From the NCBI RefSeq assembly GCF_000657795.2, contig NZ_JHEP02000005.1, forward strand, positions 1 through 64,000: 64,000 nucleotides of DNA, written 5' to 3'. The notes under the pieces were generated by a model that was not told the origin of the DNA, did not search any database, and worked only from the letters and a program-made list of their open reading frames with translations. The stretch is from Bordetella pseudohinzii. Lineage in GTDB: Bacteria > Pseudomonadota > Gammaproteobacteria > Burkholderiales > Burkholderiaceae_B. The first letter of the stretch is position 1; every line of letters begins with the position of its first letter. The position numbers and the translations under genes were made by a program. Positions 20,885 to 32,881 of the stretch are shown piece after piece.

Positions 20885-22111
20885 ATGACCCGTGACATCA
20901 AGGACCTAATCGTCGCCCTCGATATCGGCACCAGCAAGGTGGTTGCGGTGGTGGCCGAAATCCTGCCCGAAGGCCGCTTCGAGGTGCTCGGGCTGGGACA
21001 GCACGAGTCGCGCGGCATGCGCAAGGGCGTCGTGGTCAATATCGAGACCACCGTCAACTCCATCCAGCGCGCGCTTGAAGAAGCCGAGCTGATGGCCGAC
21101 TGCAAGATCCGCGACGTCTACACCGGCATCGCGGGCAGCCATATCCGCTCCTTCAATTCGAGCGGCATGGTCGCGGTCAAGGACAAGGAAGTCACCGCGA
21201 CCGACGTGGCGCGCGTGATCGAGACGGCCAAGGCGGTGAACATCCCCACCGACCAGCAGGTGCTGCATGTGCTCACCCAGGAGTTCATCGTCGACGGCCA
21301 GGAGGACATCCGCGAGCCGATCGGCATGAGCGGCCTGCGCCTCGAAGTCCGGGTGCATATCGTGACCGGCGCGGTCAGCGCCGCCCAGAACATCGTCAAG
21401 TGCGTGCGCCGCTGCGGCCTGGAGGTCCAGGACCTGATCCTGCAGCCGCTGGCCTCCAGCCTGGCCTGCCTGACGGCCGACGAGAAAGAACTGGGCGTGG
21501 TGCTGGTCGATATCGGCGGCGGCACCACCGATGTGGCGATCTTCACGGGCGGGGCCATCCGCCATACCGCGGTGATTCCCATCGCCGGCGACCAGATCAC
21601 CAATGACATCGCCGCCATGCTGCGCACGCCGACGCCGGACGCCGAAGAGATCAAGCTGCGTTACGGCGTGGCCAAGCAGGTGCTGGCCAGTCCCGACGAG
21701 ACTGTCGAAGTGCCCGGCCTGGGCGATCGCGGCCCGCGCCAGGTTAAGCGCCAGGCATTGGGAGCCGTTATCGAGCCGCGTGTCGAAGAGCTGTTCTCGC
21801 TGGTGCAGCAGGTCGTGCGGGATTCCGGTTATGAGGATCTGCTCGCCTCGGGCGTGGTCCTGACCGGCGGTTCGGCGCAGCTGCCCGGGATGATAGAGCT
21901 GGCCGAGGATGTCTTCCTCAAGCCGGTGCGCGTGGCCGTGCCGGAATACGAAGGCAGCCTGGCCGATGTGATGCGCAATCCGCGCTTCTCGACGGTCATG
22001 GGTTTGTTGCAGGAAGCGCGCATGCAGCGCGTGCGCGGCCGCAAGGTCGCCGCGCAGACAGGCAATTTCAAGAGCCTGCTGGCGCGCATGAAGGAGTGGT
22101 TCATGAACTGA
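20885..22111 (+). CDS. ftsA: Cell division protein FtsA
   Basis: A 408-residue actin-fold ATPase that anchors FtsZ to the membrane. The phosphate loops are VALDIGTSKV near the N-terminus and VLVDIGGGTTDVAIF in the middle; VVLTGGSAQLPG is the adenosine motif. The last residues, LLARMKEWFMN, form the amphipathic membrane-targeting helix typical of FtsA. Length is normal. Confidence 0.97.
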   Translation: MTRDIKDLIVALDIGTSKVVAVVAEILPEGRFEVLGLGQHESRGMRKGVVVNIETTVNSIQRALEEAELMADCKIRDVYTGIAGSHIRSFNSSGMVAVKDKEVTATDVARVIETAKAVNIPTDQQVLHVLTQEFIVDGQEDIREPIGMSGLRLEVRVHIVTGAVSAAQNIVKCVRRCGLEVQDLILQPLASSLACLTADEKELGVVLVDIGGGTTDVAIFTGGAIRHTAVIPIAGDQITNDIAAMLRTPTPDAEEIKLRYGVAKQVLASPDETVEVPGLGDRGPRQVKRQALGAVIEPRVEELFSLVQQVVRDSGYEDLLASGVVLTGGSAQLPGMIELAEDVFLKPVRVAVPEYEGSLADVMRNPRFSTVMGLLQEARMQRVRGRKVAAQTGNFKSLLARMKEWFMN

Positions 22112-22293
22112 TTCAGGGATGGGGGCGGGCCCATTCCTCGTTACTGACCGTGCAGCCTGGGGCCGGTGGCGAAAGAGGGAGCGTCTCAACTCCGTAGCGG
22201 ATTGATAGCCAGTCGGCTGCGGAATTGAGGCGATTGAAAACAGGTTGTTGGGGATTTTCGGCTTTTCGAAATCGGACTTATGAGGGAGTCATC

Positions 22294-23478
22294 ATGATGA
22301 ACTTTGAGATGCTTGAGAGCAACGCCAAAGGGACCGTTATCAAGGTCGTTGGTGTTGGTGGTGCCGGCGGCAATGCCGTCGCGCATATGATTCGCAGCGG
22401 TGTCAGCGGCGTCGATTTCATTTGCGCCAACACTGACGCTCAGGCGCTGGCGGCGACCAACGCTCCGGTGCAGATCCGCCTGGGCCGCACCGGCCTGGGC
22501 GCGGGCGCCAAGCCCGAGCAAGGCCGCGCGGCCGCCGAAACGGCTCGCGAGGAAATCCGTTCCGCGCTCAACGGCGCCCATATGGTGTTCATCACCGCAG
22601 GTATGGGCGGTGGCACGGGCACGGGCGCCGGTCCCGTGGTGGCGGAAGTCGCCAAGGAACTGGGCATCCTGACGGTCGGCGTCGTGACCAAGCCGTTCAG
22701 CTTCGAAGGCAACAAGCGCCTGAAGATGGCTGAAGAAGGCATTTCCGAACTGGGCAAGCATGTCCATTCGCTCATCGTGGTCCTGAACGAGAACCTGTAT
22801 GAGCTCATGGACGAAGACGCGACCCAGGAGGATTGCTTCAAGTCGGCCGACGACATCCTGCACAACGCCTGCGCCGGCATTGCCGAGATCATCAATGTCG
22901 AAGGCAATGTGAACGTCGACTTCGAAGACGTGAAGACCATCATGGGCGAGCAGGGCCAGGCCATGATGGGCACGGCGACCGCCAGCGGCGCCGACCGTGC
23001 CCGCGTGGCGGCCGAAAAGGCGATTGCCTGCCCGCTGCTCGAGGGCGTGGACCTCAACGGCGCCCGCGGCGTGCTGGTCAACATCACGTCCAGCCGGTCG
23101 CTGAAGATGCGCGAAACGCGCGAGATCATGGAAACCATCCGCAGCTACGCTTCGGAAGACGCCACCGTGATCTTTGGCACCGCCTATGACGAGACCATGG
23201 GCGAGAACCTGCGCGTGACTGTCGTGGCGACCGGCCTGGGCCGCGCCGCCGCGCGTCCGCAACTGGTGCAGTCAGCCGCTGAAGAACTGCGCACCGGCAC
23301 CGACAACATGCCGATGGGCGGCATGCTGGCCGGCCAGAATGGCGACTACCGCGGTCTGGACATGCCGTCGGTGATGCGCAATCCGCGCTCGCAGGCGTCG
23401 GCCCAGGTGCGCGCGCTGGAAAGCTCGGGGATGGATCACTTCGATATCCCGGCCTTCCTGCGCAAGCAGGCCGACTAA
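22294..23478 (+). CDS. ftsZ: Cell division GTPase FtsZ
   Basis: A 394-residue tubulin-like GTPase that forms the Z ring. It shows KVVGVGGAGGNAVAHMI, the GTP signature GGGTGTGAG, and the C-terminal peptide DIPAFLRKQ that binds FtsA and ZipA. The start at 22294 (ATG ATG) is preceded by AGGGAG at 6 nt; an upstream extension of the frame covers the 182-bp ftsA-ftsZ spacer and is not coding. That spacer is the largest inside the cluster and may hold a separate ftsZ promoter, though no clear one is visible. Confidence 0.98.
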   Translation: MMNFEMLESNAKGTVIKVVGVGGAGGNAVAHMIRSGVSGVDFICANTDAQALAATNAPVQIRLGRTGLGAGAKPEQGRAAAETAREEIRSALNGAHMVFITAGMGGGTGTGAGPVVAEVAKELGILTVGVVTKPFSFEGNKRLKMAEEGISELGKHVHSLIVVLNENLYELMDEDATQEDCFKSADDILHNACAGIAEIINVEGNVNVDFEDVKTIMGEQGQAMMGTATASGADRARVAAEKAIACPLLEGVDLNGARGVLVNITSSRSLKMRETREIMETIRSYASEDATVIFGTAYDETMGENLRVTVVATGLGRAAARPQLVQSAAEELRTGTDNMPMGGMLAGQNGDYRGLDMPSVMRNPRSQASAQVRALESSGMDHFDIPAFLRKQAD

Positions 23479-23521
23479 GCGTCGCGGCGCCCGTTCCGCC
23501 ACGGGCGCGGTACTCCCTCAA

Positions 23522-23555
23522 CGCCCGTCCGCTCCCTCCCCAGGGCGGACGGGCG
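23522..23555 (+). terminator. Strong stem-loop after ftsZ
   Basis: An 11-bp perfect stem, CGCCCGTCCGC at 23522-23532 with GCGGACGGGCG at 23545-23555, closes a 12-nt pyrimidine-rich loop. No T-run follows, so it may attenuate transcription or protect the ftsZ mRNA 3' end rather than terminate fully. It lies between ftsZ and lpxC. Confidence 0.5.
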
Positions 23556-23718
23556 CAGGAGCTTTGCCGCCCGAAATTTAGGGTCGGATCTGGGGCGTAT
23601 ATTGTTGCATGTGCGTGGCATGGGTTTGGCCACGGGGTTACAATGGAACTATCAAGCCGAGGGTATCCCTAATATAGGGGAGGGCCGCTCCGGCCGGCTG
23701 GTCATAAAAGCACCAATT

Positions 23719-24642
23719 ATGTTTCGACAGCGCACCATACAAAATCTCGTCCGCACGACCGGCGTCGGCGTCCATTCCGGACGGCGGGTCGAGTTGACGC
23801 TGCGCCCCGCGCAGCCCAACACGGGTATCGTGTTCCACCGCGTCGACCTGCCTCAAGTGGTCGATCTTCCCGCTCAGGCGACTGGGGTGGGCGATACCCG
23901 CATGGCCTCGGTCCTGCAACAGGGCAATGTGCGCGTGTCGACCGTCGAGCACCTGATGTCCGCCCTGGCGGGCCTGGGTATCGACAACCTGCATATCGAC
24001 TTGACGGCCGAAGAAGTGCCGATCATGGACGGCAGCGCCGCGACCTTTGTGTATTTGCTGCGCTCGGCCGGCATCGTCGAACAGAACGCGCCCAAACAAT
24101 TCATTCGCGTGCTCAAGCCCATCGAGGTGCGCGAGGGCGAGGGCCGCAATGAAAAATGGGCCCGCCTGGAGCCGCATGAAGGCTTCGCGCTGGCGTTTTC
24201 CATCGATTTCCGCCATCCGGCCATCGACTCGACCGCCAATTTCGCCGAGATCGATTTTGCGACCCATTCGTATGTGCGCGAGATCGCCCGCGCCCGCACC
24301 TTTGGTTTCGTCAATGAGGTCGAGGCCTTGCGTTCGATGGGCCTGGCGCGCGGCGGCAGCCTGGACAACGCCATCGTGATGGACGAATACCGCGTCCTCA
24401 ACAGCGACGGGCTGCGCTATGACGACGAGTTCGTCAAGCATAAGATCCTCGACGCCATCGGCGACCTCTACCTCCTGGGCAAGCCGCTGGTGGCGCGCTA
24501 TGTGGCCCAGAAGTCCGGTCACGCCCTGAACAACCAGCTGGCCCGTGCCCTGCTCCAGCAGCAGGACGCCTGGGAACTGGTCACTTATGAGTCCCAGGCG
24601 GAGGCGCCGCAGGCCTTCCGCCACGAGTGGAAGCTGGCCTGA
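23719..24642 (+). CDS. lpxC: UDP-3-O-acyl-GlcNAc deacetylase LpxC
   Basis: A 307-residue zinc enzyme for the committed step of lipid A synthesis. The N-terminus [20 protein letters not shown] is canonical. Zinc ligands are His78 in TVEHLMSAL and His241 with Asp245 in [10 protein letters not shown]; the catalytic His is in SGHALNNQL. The start ATG at 23719 gives the expected MFRQRT; the open frame upstream is spacer. As in E. coli it closes the dcw cluster, linking wall and outer-membrane synthesis. From 24643 to 24763 there is only GC-rich sequence. Confidence 0.97.
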   Translation: MFRQRTIQNLVRTTGVGVHSGRRVELTLRPAQPNTGIVFHRVDLPQVVDLPAQATGVGDTRMASVLQQGNVRVSTVEHLMSALAGLGIDNLHIDLTAEEVPIMDGSAATFVYLLRSAGIVEQNAPKQFIRVLKPIEVREGEGRNEKWARLEPHEGFALAFSIDFRHPAIDSTANFAEIDFATHSYVREIARARTFGFVNEVEALRSMGLARGGSLDNAIVMDEYRVLNSDGLRYDDEFVKHKILDAIGDLYLLGKPLVARYVAQKSGHALNNQLARALLQQQDAWELVTYESQAEAPQAFRHEWKLA

Positions 24643-24763
24643 TCCGGCATTTCCTTCCATCCGGGCCCTGGCGGCCCCTGGGGCCCCCTGAGGGCCTCTT
24701 GCTTTTTGAGGGGCGGGGCGGCCTCCGCTCGTCTTATTTTTCTGCTCCGCGCCGAGGGACGGA

Positions 24764-25258
24764 TCAGCCCTTGGTTTTGTGGTGACGCAATAGCTTGGAC
24801 ACGGCGTCGGCCAGGGGGCCGGGGGTCAAATGCTGCCGCAGGTCTTCGAAGGCTTTGAGGGCCGCATCGCCCAGCGGCACGGCTTCTTTCGGGGGACGGG
24901 GCGCGCGTTGTCCAGGGCGCGGCATCCCGGCTTGAATGCGGACGCTAATTTCGTTAAGGTTCCAGCCTTGCGAAGAAAGTGTCTGCGCGATGCGCGGGGC
25001 CATCTGACGCAATTTGGCCGCATGCGCCGGCCCAGGAACCGCCAGCTGCAAACGTTGATTTTCCAGCTTGGCGACGACGCAGACCGCGCCCAATGCCGGC
25101 GGCAGCACCGCTGCCACCGCCTGCTGGATCTGCAAATGCGCCCGCGCCGTCGCAAGGACGCCGGCGCCGCGCATATCGTGACCCAGCCAGCCCAGAGCGG
25201 TACGTTCGCCGGGCTTGCTGGTCGAGGAACGCGAGCGGGATGAAGGTTGTCTATTCAT
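24764..25258 (-). CDS. dciA: DciA family helicase loader (DUF721)
   Basis: A 164-residue protein with a DUF721 domain (about 35-105), seen in LPPALGAVCVVAKLENQRLQLAVPGP and AHAAKLRQMAPRIAQTL, and a basic, Pro-rich C-terminal part. DUF721 proteins are DciA, the ancestral operator of the replicative helicase DnaB in bacteria that lack DnaC. In Pseudomonas aeruginosa the gene also lies between lpxC and secA. The N-terminus is Ser/Arg-rich. The start ATG at 25258 is the first Met compatible with the domain; the frame upstream covers the M23 gene and is a shadow. It converges with lpxC and diverges from the peptidase by 27 bp. Confidence 0.85.
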   Translation of the reverse strand: MNRQPSSRSRSSTSKPGERTALGWLGHDMRGAGVLATARAHLQIQQAVAAVLPPALGAVCVVAKLENQRLQLAVPGPAHAAKLRQMAPRIAQTLSSQGWNLNEISVRIQAGMPRPGQRAPRPPKEAVPLGDAALKAFEDLRQHLTPGPLADAVSKLLRHHKTKG

Positions 25259-25285
25259 GCCGTTCAATAATAATAGGATGCAACC

Positions 25286-26281
25286 TTGAAGGTAGTGATT
25301 ATGCATGCCCGGGCTGGGCAGGACCGGCATTTCACCGTCGGCGGTGGGCGTCTGGCCTTGCTCATGGGGCTGGCCTTGCTGGCGGCCGCCATGTTCGGCG
25401 CGGGTATGCAGCGTTTGCTTTTCGGCGCTTCGGCCTCGCCCTACACCGTGGACTGGCCCTCGTATGCGCGCTCGCAGTCCAACCGCGACGCCGATTTCCT
25501 GCGTGAAAATGTCAATATGCTGGCCACCAAGGTGGGCATGCTGCAGGCCAAGCTGGTCAGCATAGACGGTTTGGGACGCCGTGTCGCCGAGATCGCCGGG
25601 CTGCAATATACGGGCGGCGACGCCGCCGTCCCGGCCACGCTGCAGGAAGCCACCCATGTCATGGACGATCTGTTCACGGATCGCCAGCCGCCCACGCCCG
25701 AATCGGCCGAGGCCCTGGGCCGCCAGCTGGACGACATCCAGACGCGCATGGCCGAGCAGGCCGACAATCTCAAGCTGCTGGATGCGGCGCTGACCAGCCA
25801 CTCGGCCGAGCAGGCCCGCGTGCCGACGGCCATGCCCATCAAGGAGTATCCCTATCTGAGTTCTTCGTATGGCTGGCGGCGCAACCCCGTGACGGGCCGC
25901 TATGCCATGCACGAAGGGCTGGATTTCTCCGCTCCGCCCGGCACGCCCATCCTGGCGGCCTCCGGCGGCGTGGTGCTGCTGGCCAAGGGCCAGCCCGGCT
26001 ACGGCAATATGGTCGAGATCGATCATGGCAATGGCTTGGTCACCCGCTACGCCCACGCTTCGCGTCTGCTGGTCAAGGCCGGCGATGTGGTCGAGCGCGG
26101 CCAGGAAGTCGCCCGTGTCGGCTCATCGGGCCGCTCCACCGGGCCGCACCTGCACTTCGAGGTGCGCCTGGCGGGCCAGCCGCTGGATCCGCGCCTCTTC
26201 CTCGGATCGCAGAATCCCGTCGCGCCCGTCGTGGCCCAGGCCCCGCAGGGCAAGGGCGCGGCCACCCCCGCCGCGCCCTGA
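25286..26281 (+). CDS. M23 family peptidoglycan endopeptidase-like protein
   Basis: A 331-residue membrane-anchored protein. One transmembrane helix (about 25-45) is followed by a periplasmic helical region (about 65-175) and a C-terminal LytM/M23 domain: GWRRNPVTGRYAMHEGLDFSAPPGTPI carries the HxxxD zinc motif, and TGPHLHFEVR the HxH motif, so it looks catalytically intact. It probably cuts peptidoglycan crosslinks. The start is uncertain: TTG at 25286 has AGGA 7 nt upstream and gives MKVVIMHARAG, while ATG at 25301 has AAGG 8 nt upstream. I prefer 25286 because related proteins often open with a short beta strand of this kind. Confidence 0.88.
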   Translation: MKVVIMHARAGQDRHFTVGGGRLALLMGLALLAAAMFGAGMQRLLFGASASPYTVDWPSYARSQSNRDADFLRENVNMLATKVGMLQAKLVSIDGLGRRVAEIAGLQYTGGDAAVPATLQEATHVMDDLFTDRQPPTPESAEALGRQLDDIQTRMAEQADNLKLLDAALTSHSAEQARVPTAMPIKEYPYLSSSYGWRRNPVTGRYAMHEGLDFSAPPGTPILAASGGVVLLAKGQPGYGNMVEIDHGNGLVTRYAHASRLLVKAGDVVERGQEVARVGSSGRSTGPHLHFEVRLAGQPLDPRLFLGSQNPVAPVVAQAPQGKGAATPAAP

Positions 26282-26435
26282 TATGCTCGGCCGCGTTCGC
26301 GGCAGCGCTCCAGTGCGTTAAACTGGATTGTTTCCTAGCGGGGGCTCCCGCTTAACCATACACAGACAATATCGGCATGGGCGTGGCCGCCGCGTAGCTT
26401 GCGGGTGCCGCGCCCCGTGGCCGTCCCCGACACGC

Positions 26436-29168
<2,733 letters not shown>

Positions 29169-29169
29169 T

Positions 29170-29883
29170 ATGCAGCGCGCGCCGTCCGCATTCGATCACG
29201 CAGTCATCATGGTGCGCGACCGCCTGGAGGCGCTCGCGCCCCAGTATGAGCGCCAGGGTTTCCGCCTGAGCGACAAGGCGGTGCACAACCTGGGGTCGTG
29301 CAACCAGCTCATCGTCCTGGACGATACCTATATCGAGCTGCTGGGCTGGCCGCCTGGCGCGCCGCCGGCGCGCAAGGAAATCGCCGACTCGCCGCTGGGA
29401 CTGGAAGCCCTGGTGTTCCGCTGCGACGATGCCGAAGCCACCTATGAGCGTCTGCGGCAGGCCGGTTTCGCGGTCAATCCGGTGCAAGAGCTGACGCGGA
29501 TGGCCCGCGTGGGCGGCCGCGAGATGCAGGCGCGTTTCCACACGGTGCGCTTTGCCGAGCAGCCCATCCCCGGGTTCCGCGTGTATTTCTGCCGGCATCT
29601 GACGCCCGAGTGCGTCTGGGCGCCGGAGTTCATGGACCATCCCAACGGCGCGCGCCGCTTGGCGCGTATCGATGCCCGCGCGGCCGATGCCCAGGCCCTG
29701 GCCCGGCGCATGGCGCTGGTGGCCGATGCCGATGCGCAGCCCCAGACGGACGGCTGGGACGTCGTGCTATCCAACTTGCGCATCCATGTGGTCGAGGATG
29801 CCGCGGCCGTCACCCCCGCCCTGACCACGCTCACGCTGGCCTACCGTGACGGCTCGCAGCACGTGCTGAATACCGGGATCTGA
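29170..29883 (+). CDS. Glyoxalase-like (VOC fold) domain protein
   Basis: A 237-residue cytoplasmic protein of the glyoxalase-like type. It opens with FDHAVIMVRD, a typical first VOC strand with a His, and continues with LGSCNQLIVLDDTYIELLGW and a later paired half including GFRVYFCRHLTPECVWAPEF. The metal ligand pattern suggests an intact site, but substrate and reaction cannot be told. It starts 1 bp after the secA stop and is likely cotranscribed with it. Confidence 0.8.
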   Translation: MQRAPSAFDHAVIMVRDRLEALAPQYERQGFRLSDKAVHNLGSCNQLIVLDDTYIELLGWPPGAPPARKEIADSPLGLEALVFRCDDAEATYERLRQAGFAVNPVQELTRMARVGGREMQARFHTVRFAEQPIPGFRVYFCRHLTPECVWAPEFMDHPNGARRLARIDARAADAQALARRMALVADADAQPQTDGWDVVLSNLRIHVVEDAAAVTPALTTLTLAYRDGSQHVLNTGI

Positions 29884-29906
29884 CAGGCCGGGCCGGCGAG
29901 GCCGGC

Positions 29907-30422
29907 CTAGTTGGCCGCGTAAGGGCCGAGGTAGTCGAGCTTGCCTATCTTGACGCCGGCATGCCGCAGCACGTCATAGGCTGTGGCTACATGAAAATAA
30001 AAGTTGGGCAGGGCAAAGGTAAACAGATAGGACGGGCCATTGAAGTTGGGCTGCAATGCGCCCAGCTTGATGCTGATGCTACGTCCTTCGGCGCCGTCGA
30101 ACTTATCCGGCGCCACACTCTTGATATAGGCGATGGTGTCGGCGATGCGCTTGCGCAGCTCGTCCAGCGTGGCCTCGGTATCGGGGAAGCTGGGAGCGGC
30201 CACGCCGCTCAGGCGCTGGATGGCGAATTTGGAGGTGTCGCTGGCGCGCTGGATCTGGCCGGCCAAGGGATACATGTCTTCAGCCAGCCTGGCCTGGACC
30301 AGGGTGGCGGGGTCCAGGCCTTCGGCCTGGGCGTGAGCCTCGGCCTTGTCCAGCAGACCAGCCAGAACGTTCAGGCCGCGCACGAAGACGGGGGCCGAAG
30401 CTTGATAAATCGAGATGGGCAT
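29907..30422 (-). CDS. DUF1993 family protein
   Basis: A 171-residue helical protein. MPISIYQASAPVFVRGLNVLAGLLDKAEAHA, followed by ARLAEDMYPLAGQIQRASD and later FALPNFYFHVATAYDVLRHAGVKIGKLDYLG, matches the DUF1993 family, which has a DinB-like four-helix fold and no known function. Possible metal-binding His/Asp residues are present but not clearly arranged. The gene stands alone between convergent and divergent neighbours. Confidence 0.85.
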   Translation of the reverse strand: MPISIYQASAPVFVRGLNVLAGLLDKAEAHAQAEGLDPATLVQARLAEDMYPLAGQIQRASDTSKFAIQRLSGVAAPSFPDTEATLDELRKRIADTIAYIKSVAPDKFDGAEGRSISIKLGALQPNFNGPSYLFTFALPNFYFHVATAYDVLRHAGVKIGKLDYLGPYAAN

Positions 30423-30539
30423 ATTGCCTCCTGGCCCTGGGTTAGCTTTACCATCTTAGCTCTACTCGCATCCCGGGCAAACAGGCGATGCGGGAAGACG
30501 TTGGGGCTCGGGCCCTCTGACCAGATCCAAGGAAGAACA

Positions 30540-31505
30540 ATGAAGCTCAGGCAGATTGTGGGCGGCCTATGCGCCGCCGCGGCCCTGATGACCGCGCAGG
30601 CGGCCCCGCAAAAGCCGCTGGTGCTGGTGGTGCCTTACCCGCCGGGCGGAAGCACGGACATCCTGGCCCGTATCATGCAGCCGCGCCTGTCCCAGGAGCT
30701 TGGGGGGCGTCCGGTCGTGGTGGAAAACCGCGCGGGCGCGGCGAGCCAGATCGCCACGGCTTTCGTGGCCCGGGCCGAGCCGGATGGCAGCACGCTGCTG
30801 GTGAGTTTCGACAATCACGCCATCAATCCGGCCGTCAAACCCAATCTGCCCTATGACACCTTCAAGGACTTCACGGGGATCAGCCTGACGGTGCGTTTCC
30901 CGCTGGTGATCGGGGCCAATCCCAAGGTGCCTGGCAACAATCTGGCCGAATTCCTGGCCGCCGCCCGCAAGGAGCCGGCCAACAAATACAACTATGCGTC
31001 CACGGGCGTCGGTTCTTTGAACCACCTGGCGCCGGAGGAGCTCAAACAGCGCTCCAAGGTCGACCTGCTGCACGTGCCTTACGGCGGGGCGGGTCCGGCG
31101 GTGCAGGCCGTGGTGGGCGGGCAGGCCAATATGACCTGGCTGAGTTTCGCCGCCCTGCGCGGCCAGATCCAGGCTGGCAAGATCAAGCCCCTGGCCGTGG
31201 CGGGTGACAAGCGTTTGCGCGACCTGCCGGGCGTGCCGACGCTGGCGGAGTCAGGCTTTCCGGGCCTGGTGGCGTATTCGTGGAGCGGCATGTTCGCGCC
31301 GGCCGGCACCCCGGCTCCAGTCGTCAAACAATTGACGGCGGCTTTCCAGACGGTGCTCAAGGACGCCGACGTCCGGCGCAAGCTGGAGGAAGCGGGGTTT
31401 GAGGTGGTGGGCTCGGACGGCCCGGCGCTGGACGCCTATGTGAAGACGGAATTCCAGCGCTGGGACTCCTTTATCAAGGCCAGCAATATCAGCCTGGAAA
31501 ACTGA
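30540..31505 (+). CDS. Bug family periplasmic solute receptor (TTT system)
   Basis: A 321-residue exported protein. A signal peptide (about 1-21, ending AQA) precedes KPLVLVVPYPPGGSTDILARIM, the hallmark of Bug (TctC-like) receptors, which bind carboxylates or other small solutes for tripartite tricarboxylate transporters or for sensing. Bug genes are greatly expanded in Bordetella and relatives and are often orphans, as here: no TctA/TctB genes are nearby. The ligand is unknown. The start ATG at 30540 has AAGGAAG just upstream. The 3' end overlaps the convergent cupin gene by 17 bp. Confidence 0.93.
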   Translation: MKLRQIVGGLCAAAALMTAQAAPQKPLVLVVPYPPGGSTDILARIMQPRLSQELGGRPVVVENRAGAASQIATAFVARAEPDGSTLLVSFDNHAINPAVKPNLPYDTFKDFTGISLTVRFPLVIGANPKVPGNNLAEFLAAARKEPANKYNYASTGVGSLNHLAPEELKQRSKVDLLHVPYGGAGPAVQAVVGGQANMTWLSFAALRGQIQAGKIKPLAVAGDKRLRDLPGVPTLAESGFPGLVAYSWSGMFAPAGTPAPVVKQLTAAFQTVLKDADVRRKLEEAGFEVVGSDGPALDAYVKTEFQRWDSFIKASNISLEN

Positions 31506-32058
31506 GGGCCTGGGCGCTGCCGACCGTGAGATTCACGCCGGTGGCGATGTCCGCTTGCGGCACGCCATAGATGTGCAGCGAAATCGCGGTCTGCGCCTGG
31601 GCGTTGCCCAGGCGATGGATTTGCTGCAGGCCGGGCATGGCGGTGACAATTTCGCCCGGCCGCCGGAGTTTGCCGCCGGTCGGTTCGGCCTGCCCGGTCT
31701 GGGCGTTCCAGCGGAAGTGGCTTTCGCTCAGTTGGCCTTGCAGCACCCGATAGGTGCACCAGGTCTTGTGCCCATGCACGGGGCTGAATTGCCCCTGGCG
31801 CCAGATGAGATAGGCGATGGTGAAGCGGCCTTGCGGGTCCGCATAGGCGATGTGGCGGGTGTAGTGGTCCGGATGGCCCTGGCGCAGCGCCTCGGGCAGA
31901 TAGGCCAGTATGCCATCGGCGGCCGCGACGCCCTCGGCCAGTTCCGCCAGGAGGCTGGCGGCCGCCTTTTGCGCGGCGTGGTCGACCATGCGGCAAAGAT
32001 CGCTCAATGGGCAGTCGCGGTCGGTCTGGAGCATGAGGTCGGGCGTAGAAGGAAACAT
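31489..32058 (-). CDS. Cysteine dioxygenase-like cupin protein
   Basis: A 189-residue cupin of the cysteine dioxygenase type. The iron-binding pair is in SPVHGHKTWCTYRVLQG and the third His is in HRLGNAQAQTAISLHIYG, the arrangement seen in thiol dioxygenases such as cysteine and 3-mercaptopropionate dioxygenases. It would oxidise a thiol to a sulfinate; which thiol is not clear. The start ATG at 32058 is chosen because longer versions lack conserved residues; a later Met at 32034 is possible. An Lrp-family regulator is divergent, 204 bp away, and may control it. Confidence 0.82.
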   Translation of the reverse strand: MFPSTPDLMLQTDRDCPLSDLCRMVDHAAQKAAASLLAELAEGVAAADGILAYLPEALRQGHPDHYTRHIAYADPQGRFTIAYLIWRQGQFSPVHGHKTWCTYRVLQGQLSESHFRWNAQTGQAEPTGGKLRRPGEIVTAMPGLQQIHRLGNAQAQTAISLHIYGVPQADIATGVNLTVGSAQALSFPG

Positions 32059-32262
32059 AGGCTCTATGCTAGGGAGCTTGGCGGAGAAAGGTTTTGCCAA
32101 TTCCTGGGCCATCCGAGGGGTTTTTAGCAATTCTTTGCTCGGCTTCGGCGGGCGGCTCGTGGCGGTAACGGCTGGACGCCGCCCCGGGGAAGAGGCAACA
32201 TTGGGGCCCGACGGGTCTGCTTGCGCAGCCCGGGCGTGGAGGCCAATGGGGAAAAGAGCGCC

Positions 32263-32721
32263 GTGGACCAGACCGACATCAAGATTCTGAGCCTGCTTCA
32301 ACAGGATGCCACCCGATCGGTGGCCGAGATCGCCGAGCACGTGAATCTGTCGGTGACGCCATGCTGGCGCCGCATCCAGAAGCTCAAGGACGATGGCGTC
32401 ATCGCCCGCAACGCCATCCTGCTGGACCCCGCCGCCCTGGGGCTGAACCTCACGGTCTTTGTGACCATCAAGACCAGCCAGCACAACGCCAAATGGACCC
32501 AGGCATTGATCAGCGCGGTGATGGCCCTGCCGAATGTGGTGGAATTTCATCGGATGGCGGGGGATATCGACTATCTGCTGAAGGTCGTCGTCGAGGACAT
32601 GGCGGCCTATGACCGCTTTTACCGCCGCCTGATCGAGGCGGTGGATCTGCTGGATGTCAGCGCCAGCTTCTCGATGGAAGTCATTAAAAGTACGACGGAA
32701 TTACCGCTGCCTGGGCTGTGA
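32263..32721 (+). CDS. Lrp/AsnC family transcriptional regulator
   Basis: A 152-residue regulator with an N-terminal winged helix-turn-helix (DQTDIKILSLLQQDATRSVAEIAEHVNLS, then TPCWRRIQKLKDDGVI) and a C-terminal RAM ligand domain ending in SFSMEVIKSTTELPL. Proteins of this type sense amino acids and often control a divergent neighbour, which here is the cysteine-dioxygenase-like gene; by analogy a thiol or cysteine could be the effector. The start is GTG at 32263, which gives the normal MDQTDIKIL; an earlier TTG at 32221 is less likely. Confidence 0.9.
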   Translation: MDQTDIKILSLLQQDATRSVAEIAEHVNLSVTPCWRRIQKLKDDGVIARNAILLDPAALGLNLTVFVTIKTSQHNAKWTQALISAVMALPNVVEFHRMAGDIDYLLKVVVEDMAAYDRFYRRLIEAVDLLDVSASFSMEVIKSTTELPLPGL

Positions 32722-32881
32722 ATCCCGGCCGGGGAATTTTTTTTCAGCCGAGACGGGGCGCGGGGATGGGATTTTTATTTCAGTGGCTTGCAGGCCGCCA
32801 AGGTGGCAATGCATTTGCGCGGGCGCGGCCTTAGGATATCCCCCATCCTGACACGGGCAGCGACGCCCCGCATTTCCGGCC

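Noticed and set aside
26282-26435. secM-like arrest gene before secA
   Set aside because: No frame with a signal peptide and arrest motif was found in the leader.
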